Source: Cristatella mucedo (Eukaryota; Bryozoa; Phylactolaemata; Cristatellidae). Taken from it: a stretch of 64,000 nucleotides of DNA. The translations under genes were made by a program, and so were the position numbers. Under the pieces are notes generated by a model. The model saw only the letters and a program-made list of their open reading frames with translations. It ran no database searches and was not told where the DNA came from. The stretch spans positions 170,212 through 234,211 of the forward strand of contig WPIO01000233.1 of assembly GCA_009760855.2 (NCBI GenBank), given 5' to 3'. This document shows, one piece after another, positions 57,171 through 64,000 of this stretch (the stretch's first letter is position 1; every line of letters begins with the position of its first letter).

Positions 57171-58160
57171 CAACTTAAATGCATAGGTGTTAATTATTTT
57201 ACGAACAATTTTTTTTACTTGGCATGTGCGTTTTCATGTTCTCATGAAAATGGCCTCCTTTAGCCAGACTTATACGGGACAGTAGGATGGTAACGTGTTT
57301 TTTCACCGAAATTACAGCAATTCCCTTGTCGTGCCTGCACGTATTTAATTAATCATACTTAAATAGGTAGCTTGAAAGTTCATGGCCACATGTGCAATAA
57401 TAAATATATGATTATTGTTTAACCGAAGCATTCTCATTTGATCGTGCATTTTGGCTTTAAAAGATCTCAGTAACACGGTTGCAGGGGTGCCGGCAAAGTA
57501 ATCGACAACGACGTCACCATGGATTGAGCCGGTTCGCATAGTGTGGGGTCCATTGACACTATAGTTTTGTAAGCCATGGCAGTGCTCGCTTGGAGCTTGC
57601 GTAATTTTTTATGCCTGAGTTTCTGGCGGCGCCAAGGATCTTATATACAGTCTAAAGAAATTGTGATATCCATTCACCACTTCTACCGACCACCCTTAAA
57701 CATGTAGTAAAATTGCACTATCAAAATGATACGCCTGAATAGCTAAGAAGGGATACGTCACTATACGTTGGAGCCTCTACCTAAAGTACTTGTTTCAAAC
57801 GCGTAGGAAACAGCCTTCTGCATGGCACTATCTCCCGGAGTTAAGCTAATGACTCTAGTGATCGAGCCAATTTGAGGTATTATTGTCATACATGACAGGA
57901 TGTCGTACAGACGTTTGCATTACTCGGTATTTTGGCATTCCTATATTTCACATGAAGATGAACTGACAGAGAAGCTGGGGCCACCTAATACATGGTGTGT
58001 AGCTTTTGGATGAACTCTGTGCTTTGTAAGAATTTGCAGTGCATAACCATGCCCCATGAACTATTAAAAATAATTACTATCTACTTAACAGCTAATGAAT
58101 ATTACTCAGGTCAAGTGGTACTGCGTCAGTCATTAAACCGTTGTGTAAAAAACTTAATTT

Positions 58161-58939
58161 CTAGCTGACATTTGACTCCGGACGTTCGGGCTTCATTTGC
58201 TATGCATCTGAAACTGTATTAAGGACATAGCTGTCTCAGTCAGCTGCATGTAAGCACATGCTGAAACGTTACAGGCAGGCGTAGTGGTTCAGAAAATGTG
58301 TATGCCTTTGCAAAGACACTCTGCACACATTGTTGGCTCATTTTTGATAGGTAGCCGGGCTTCCAAGAAGGTACCACACCTCGAGCGCATGATTCATGGC
58401 TTGTTTTGGATTTTGCCGTGTGGCTGGGTAAATCTGTGTGCCCCTGACTTCCACATTCTGCCGCATGGTTGCCCTAAAGAGAAGACGTGTTCGTTTGACT
58501 AACAGATGTCGATTTATAAATTTTTGTATTCTTAGCTTTTCGTTGTGTAAACTAGGACAACGCTGACAGTTTAATCTTGTAACTACTAATTTTAAGCTTA
58601 GCAAATTAGATTCTGAAAGTTCCTACATCAACTAGTCCAGGTGTGTGCACGTGTGTTTTCGTGCGCCTGCTAGCTATCATGAATGCTAATGCTTGTGGGT
58701 TCCAGTGGGTAGTGTAAGTGTAATGGGTCGATTAGAGTGTTGGTATCGGTAAGTGGATTATATGGGTGGGTAATACAGGTAGGGTTTTGTATGTGGTAAT
58801 TGTTTGTGTCTATGAGTGGATATTTTTTAGGCGTGAGTTTGTGCCTTGTCACGAGTGTGTGCCCAGCATATGACTTACAGTGTGTAATATACATAATAAT
58901 TTCTGTATGGCGTGCTTAGTATTAAATTAATCATGCCTA
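58161..58939. other. Non-coding stretch with a G/T-rich strand (58690-58860)
   Basis: The plus strand from 58690 to 58860 is strongly G+T rich (GTGGGT and GTGTAA-type words) without forming a clean tandem repeat. No gene recognised. Confidence 0.45.
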
Positions 58940-59215
58940 TCGCATACTGGTTTATTCTGCTGAGCAAGGCCGTTTGTTATTCGTAAACTCCACTGCAGTA
59001 GTAGTAAGGAACCTGATTGATCAAGTGCCTCCCGTTGACTGTATACTCTACGACCTTTATGCTGGTTTTGGCAACAATTAAAGACTTCATTGAAGCTGAA
59101 GGTTATCTTTCTGGGCAGAGCCTACTTCCAGCTATGCATGCGGCGATTCCTTTAAATTACCAAGCTCCAAAAATCTGCATTCCTCTCTTCAATGGTTCGT
59201 AGTAGTTGGGTAAAA
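58940..59215. repeat. Duplicate of the segment upstream of the Roc-COR exon
   Basis: Matches 22440-22735 (TTTATTCTGCTGAGC, ACTGCAGTAGTAGTAAGG, GAAGGTTATCTTTCTGGGCA, AAAATCTGCATTCCTCTCTT). No Roc-COR sequence follows it here: within 1 kb downstream there is only an AT microsatellite and unassigned DNA. Confidence 0.65.
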
Positions 59216-59479
59216 AGGCTGACAGCAAGCGAAATGCCTGCAGCCATAGTTTCAAAGTTGCAAGTGCTTCAACTATTTCCGGTCAGCTCATCCTCTCACA
59301 TCCCCCGAAACATTAACAGGATTGGCTTAGTAAAGGAATGACGCAATTCCATGAGAGTGAAAATGAAAGAAAGTGAAGGCTGGCTTGGACTGGGCTGACC
59401 AGCGGCTGAAAATAGCCGGCTGACCACTGGCAAATGTGTTAATGCTTGATCTTCCAGTGTGCAGGCAAATTGCAGTTAA

Positions 59480-59481
59480 TA

Positions 59482-59549
<68 letters not shown>

Positions 59550-59560
59550 TATAATAACTG
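59480..59560. repeat. (AT)n microsatellite
   Basis: TA tract of about 75 bp with one TGTA interruption. It creates spurious Tyr-Ile frames on both strands. Confidence 0.95.
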
Positions 59561-61715
59561 CAAGATTGCCGTCAAAGCTGAAGCATGCTTCCGGCGTATT
59601 TGCCACAGCACGACCCGCCACGAGAAGCTTTACTCTGAAGTCATTGGCATCTTAGTTATCCATTGGGAGGGTGCCTGGCCATCAATGCACGGTAATTCTG
59701 CATGAAATAACTCTGAGCTCGTTGATGTGCTGGCTGTGAGTGCATTAAATCCACCTCAGGTCTGGAGCGGTGGCTGACGGACTTCCGACAAATTTCGTGT
59801 GCCCTTAAAGAGATTTGTTCTATTATGGTGCAGCAAGAGCTTTTAGTAAGTGGATAGTTGTGTATCTGGATGTGGTATATTAGTGCGTACAATCAAAATT
59901 GTTGTATAGTTATTAAAGGTTGGGTTGCAGGCCCATTCTAGAATACACTGACGGCTTCTCATCGTTGGGCTCCGATTGTGTCTGCTACTGAGATACTTGG
60001 TGGTGAATAGGCATGTGAATAAATTATATGTAAAGGTTATAGAATACTGAATGGATGAGGGACAGCACGGACTTAATTATGCCGAGGTTCTCAAAATTTT
60101 AGCAATGACACTGTAAGATCCGGCTGGAGCAGACATGCTGGGGTAAACGTGTGCGAACCTTTGAGTTGCTGCATTGTTTCTGTTGTAGCTGCCCTTACAG
60201 CTGGGCACAGCCAGAGCCAACTCAATCAGCTTGTGGGGCTGAATGCTTAGCTGCTGGTCTTGGGCATGACATTAACCCTGCCCTTAAGAGAGAGCTGAGT
60301 ATATTAATCAATCATTACTGGTAGGGAAGAACAGGTCTGATTGGTAGCCCAAGCCATGTCTTCTAAGTGGACATACCTCAAGCATTAGTCTGTACAACTT
60401 GGATTTAGTTATACTGACTTGGAGGAACCTGTGACAGCTGAAAATAAAAACCTAGGTAACTGAATCCTTAGTATGTAGTCCTTTGTATGGCTGCCACTTA
60501 ATTTGGCAAATACATAACCTAGCATCTACAGCCAACTTTCAAGGCTTTTGAGTCATTATGCTTTTCTATAGGGTGGGCTAGAGTGCATTTCTCTGAGAGC
60601 AGAGTCTGGAGTGGGACGTACCCGTCCTCTCATTTTGATCATTAAATATAATATATTGTGGCTAGCTGAAATTTAACAAATATTTGGTAGTCTCGCGATG
60701 TTTGCAGTCATCATCATAGGCCTCAAACCGTGTTCTTTTTAAATCAATACAGCAATCAAATGCTACGCAAATACAAGCCTTTATCACAGCTATAGCATAA
60801 ATAATTTTGTATTCGTAGGTCTAAAAGCCGCAATCGCATAAGCCAGTATGAATCTATGGTACGTGCAAGCTTTGCTCTTAGTAGCTTGGTTGACAAAATA
60901 GCCGGACACTTATGTTGTTATTCTCTTGTCACATGAGGTCAGTATTTCGGTAAGCAACGTGCACTTGGCTGCCACTTATTTTGGCAAATATATTTTCTTA
61001 CTTGCAATGAAATACGAGACAAGTGCTCAGCTGGTTTCTGTCTACTCTATTCTCGATATTTTCATACCGGAGCCTCTTGTCTCTCTTAGCAATCATGCCA
61101 CCGAACTATAAACTTGCAAGGCACTTTCTGAGACCTTCATATACATCCGTCGTTCTAAAGCTTGGCTTAGCTGTTGGATATGTCGAGCTAAAATTCTATA
61201 TTTGTCAGCCATGCATAGCAGAGGCTATTATTTAGTTGCGCTTAGTATTACAAGTAAAACTAAAGAGTTCTTATGATAGTGATCTGGAAACGACACTGGC
61301 CAACTATGTCTTCTACCACCTCGCAGGAGACACTGTAGCCGATGTATAGGCCAAAAGAAGAGCTAGATCGGGTAAAAGTGAAATTGTGTTTTCCCTGAAT
61401 ACGGTTTCATTTCAATTACAGCAACGAAACTTACCGCCATATATTCACTTACGCGATGGGAGCCAGTGTGTACTATACTGTCAGGATTGATCGTAGCAGT
61501 TTAGGTATTCACGAAAGATAAGTATTGCTGCCGAGTATGGCACATCTACTGTAAGGTTTACGACCGCCGCATTGGGCTTGAGCTCAACCAACTTGCAATG
61601 GCAGCTTAAGGATTCGAGCACAGTATGAATTTCATCATTTTCTCGCTCACTCGCTGGTATAGTCATCATTCTAACCTGGCACACCTATGTCAATAATGTA
61701 ATATGTTAGGATATT
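59561..61715. other. Non-coding stretch, nothing recognised
   Basis: No exon with a recognisable domain, no LINE or SINE signature, no RNA gene. Short frames at 60926-61235 and 61481-61684 show no motif. Confidence 0.5.
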
Positions 61716-62181
61716 CGTATAGCGCCTTCAGAAAGGTGAATCTCTTTATTTCTGTTTCTCTCACACTTATTTACCTACGTCGTAATGGAAGCGTTTTTGT
61801 TAGGGGTAGCATGCACAATGTCAACAAGCATAGCACGGTTAGAGGTGACACGTGCAGGGTTATCATGTAAACATAGTTGCAGCATGCACAGTGTTAGCAG
61901 GCATTAGCAAACAAAGGACAGATTACAAGTGCTCACTAAAAGCTGTAGTGAAAAGTTAAGGTTTATTTTAATCATCGTCAAGTGAGGGGGTGTCTTGACG
62001 TCAGTCGAGAGTGAGTTGTAGGCTTTGGGACGCTAGGAAGAACAGGCACGGTCTCCCGGGGATTTGAAGTTCGTGCGAGATATGGTTTATTAAATATGTA
62101 TTATATATATATACCATAAACCATACCTCGCACGAACGTCAAATCTTTCAAATAACTTTCAAACATATACATATATATATA

Positions 62182-62214
<33 letters not shown>

Positions 62215-62730
62215 ACGTGTTTAATTGGATAAACTGGTCGCGTGATTCAGAGCCTGGTGAAGTGAGCAGTTCCGTAAGGTAGGATCAAGCCAGCAAATTA
62301 AAGCACCTAAAAGTGAGCAATAGAACCTCGAAGTCAATGCACTGACAGATTGGGAGCCAGTGGAGGTCAGTCAGAGTGGTTTGGTTTTGCAACTGCAAAG
62401 CTCACGGCAGACCCACCTACCTGCAAAGTTTTGCACCGACGTTAATTCTCTTGATTGCACGGACCGCTAGACTAGCAAGCAGTGAGCTACAGAAGTCGAG
62501 ACCGGATGATACAAATGGATGGACCTGCTTAAGCGAAGTGTCTGTAACAAAGCCCGACTCCTACCAACTACTTTTTGCAGATAGTAGTCAGACTTGATGG
62601 AGGAGCTGATTTGGTCGTCTAGTAAATGGTCAATTTGGAACAGGGCACCAATTTGCGTGCAGAGCTAACAGGAGATATTCTGGCAGAGTCAATTTTGAGC
62701 TTTACGTTTTCCAATAGCTGAATTGCAGTT
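61716..62730 (-). mobile_element. L2/CR1-type LINE, old copy with nested inverted repeat
   Basis: Minus-strand 3' end (TATAGCGCCTTCAGAAAGGTG), 3' UTR (GGTTAGAGGTGACACGTGCA) and decayed RT C-terminal region up to CTGGCAGAGTCAATTTTGAG. It is interrupted at about 62080-62225 by a fold-back of its own sequence and microsatellites. Confidence 0.8.
62056..62216. repeat. Inverted repeat plus AT and TG microsatellites
   Basis: The arm at about 62060-62090 (GATTTGAAGTTCGTGCGAGA ...) is repeated in reverse complement at about 62114-62146 with a TATA-rich loop. A (TA)n and a (TG)n run (62186-62214) follow. The arms match over about 32 bp with two or three differences. Confidence 0.8.
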
Positions 62731-62809
62731 TGTTAGCTCAGAATGTAAATAAATTGATTTATTTTAAATTATAAATGTATTAATTACAAATTAATTTAAT
62801 CATAGCAAT

Positions 62810-63560
62810 GAATTTGTATGGCACCCGTAGAAAACTAAAGTTCTTGCTAGGCACTCTGCAGTTGCTGCATATAAAGAATTAATCAACGTTTGGTAGTCAC
62901 ATTCGCAAGCAGTAAGAATAGTGTCAGCAAGGGCATGCGCAAGAAGGTGGAATCGCAAACACTCACCAAATCCTGCAAAAAAAGGTGCGTTTTAAGCTTC
63001 CTTGGAAATGTCGTCATGTCGGAAGACGTTGAGACGTGCTTCAGTGGTGAGTTCCAGGCTTTGGAAGCAAAAGAACTAAAGAAGGTGTGATCTTCAACGG
63101 TTTTGAGGTGTTTACGAGGTAGGACTAAACGATTCGTGTCAGTACAGCAGATTGCACGATTTTTTCCTTTAGTGGGGGATCTCCTTTAGTAGATCTGGTA
63201 CGGTGGCAAGAGCTAAATAAAGAATGAAAGAACCTAAAAGTGAGTGATAAAAGCTCGAAGCCAATGCTTTGCTTGGCTGGCTGGGAAACTGTGCATGTCG
63301 GCGATATGTGGTGCGTAACAGCTAAGTAATAAGTTTTTTATGTCATTGTTTACTTTAATAAGGTTTTCGGCCGTCTGTGCTCGGAATTCAGCAACACACG
63401 CAGCAAAGGTGTTAAGAGATTCAGTCGAGCAGGCGGATGTCGAAGCAAAAGTGTAGCTAAGAGTCAACTGCATGAAAGTTAAAGCTTAGATTGTGATTAG
63501 CGGTCACATCCTCGGGAGTGAGCTTGAGTGCAAGCTGCAAAGTGAAGCACACGAAACATG
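62810..63560 (-). mobile_element. LINE 3' part, second subfamily
   Basis: Minus-strand element related to 19600-20110: ATGGCACCCGTAGAAAACTA tail, ACTCACCAAATCCTGCAA, GTGCGTTTTAAGCTTCCTTG and GTGGTGAGTTCCAGGCTTTG words. It continues into a decayed RT region (63234-63473 minus; FAAC, NLIKVNNDIKNLL resemble the FLKLNDDKTNLL segment). Confidence 0.65.
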
Positions 63561-63715
63561 GAGCCTAAACGTACTTTGTTGGTTTCTCTGACGAAAGTTG
63601 TAGGTTCACATTAACACTCCGCAGAATCTACTTCGAGTTACTCATGAATGCAATACGTTGTAGATCTTCGCTCAAAACATCTGCAGTCTTTTTCAATGCT
63701 TCGTAGTTTGGTAAT

Positions 63716-64000
63716 AATAATAATAATAATGCACTTGATAAAGCGCCCTCGGGAACTCAATCTCTTTCTAGACGCTTTGCGTTGGCTGCAAAGGAAAACA
63801 CGAGTGAATGGAGAGTAATACCATGCTAGATAAACGACATGAATAATATGTTTAGGGGTGACATGCACACGGTCAGCATGCAAGTGTGGTTAGTGGCAGC
63901 ATGCACAGTGTCAGCACACATAAGCAGATGAACGAAGAATCAGAGTTACCCAATAAATGCTGTCCTAAATAAATTTGATTTAAGTTCTTTTTGTGGTTGT
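63716..64000 (-). mobile_element. L2/CR1-type LINE 3' end, runs off the window
   Basis: (TAA)n tail at 63713-63731, GCACTTGATAAAGCGCCCTC, the full 3' UTR (TTTAGGGGTGACATGCACAC) and the start of the coding 3' end (AATGCTGTCCTAAATAAATT). It continues beyond the right edge. Confidence 0.9.

Larger units (their letters stand above)
55480..58160. repeat. Local duplication, copy 2 (2.65 kb)
   Basis: Partner of 28530-31205, same order of blocks throughout. It carries an extra 97-bp LINE tail at 56273-56369. Open frames differ between the copies, so no shared gene is supported. Confidence 0.8.

Noticed and set aside
1-64000. CRISPR arrays, rRNA genes, bacterial operons
   Set aside because: No regular direct repeats with unique spacers, no rRNA-like conserved blocks, and no prokaryotic gene organisation; the repeats here are eukaryotic transposable elements and microsatellites.

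Overview
The window looks like animal (metazoan invertebrate) nuclear DNA: AT-rich, with long introns carrying GT/AG splice signals, many 5'-truncated L2/CR1-type LINEs with (TTA)n tails, tRNA-derived SINEs, a decayed Ty3/gypsy element and (AT)n microsatellites. There are no bacterial operons or ribosome binding sites. The species cannot be fixed from the sequence. Expanded Roco genes and CARD exons would suit a sponge, cnidarian, amphioxus or similar lineage, but this is inference.

The only well-supported host gene lies on the + strand. Its exons are leucine-rich-repeat (LRR) exons at 4125-4265, 10216-10356 and 12631-12735, then a large exon from 22809 that carries a last LRR, a Roc GTPase domain and a COR domain (a Roco protein). 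The LRR exons are phase 0 on both sides, and so is the start of the Roc-COR exon. Further downstream on the same strand a CARD-like death fold is split over two exons, 49756-49898 and 51655-51825, joined by a phase-0 intron. Several candidate exons between them (32895, 34667, 42528, 43589, 43921) all begin with two bases that complete a codon. That is the phase a donor at 24648, at the end of the Roc-COR exon, would need. I suggest, without proof, one LRR-Roc-COR-CARD gene or a cluster with exchangeable 3' exons.

1-11.4 kb: a tandem array of about 3-kb modules in the order A-B-A-B, which is a recent 6-kb duplication of an older 3-kb duplication. B modules carry an LRR exon. A modules lack it and carry two opposed LINE fragments. 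11.4-22.8 kb: one LRR exon, then an intron of about 10 kb with LINEs, a gypsy pol remnant, a SINE and a fold-back element. 22.8-24.7 kb: the Roc-COR exon. 24.8-49.7 kb: LINE fragments of two families, SINEs, and pairs of diverged local duplications (28.5-31.2 with 55.5-58.15 kb; 32.9-34.8 with 42.5-44.1 kb; 37.1-37.6 with 41.9-42.4 kb; 22.44-22.74 with 58.94-59.2 kb). 49.7-51.8 kb: the CARD exons. 52.5-53.64 kb: a probable LTR-element remnant. 53.75-64 kb: LINEs, the second copy of the 2.6-kb duplication with its fold-back element, and microsatellites.

The most noteworthy signals are: the LRR exon differs more between its two recent copies than the introns around it, mostly at replacement sites on the LRR strand face; a split CARD lies downstream of a Roco gene; and two fold-back element families have inverted ends built from short degenerate repeats and similar TAAGCA-containing target duplications.
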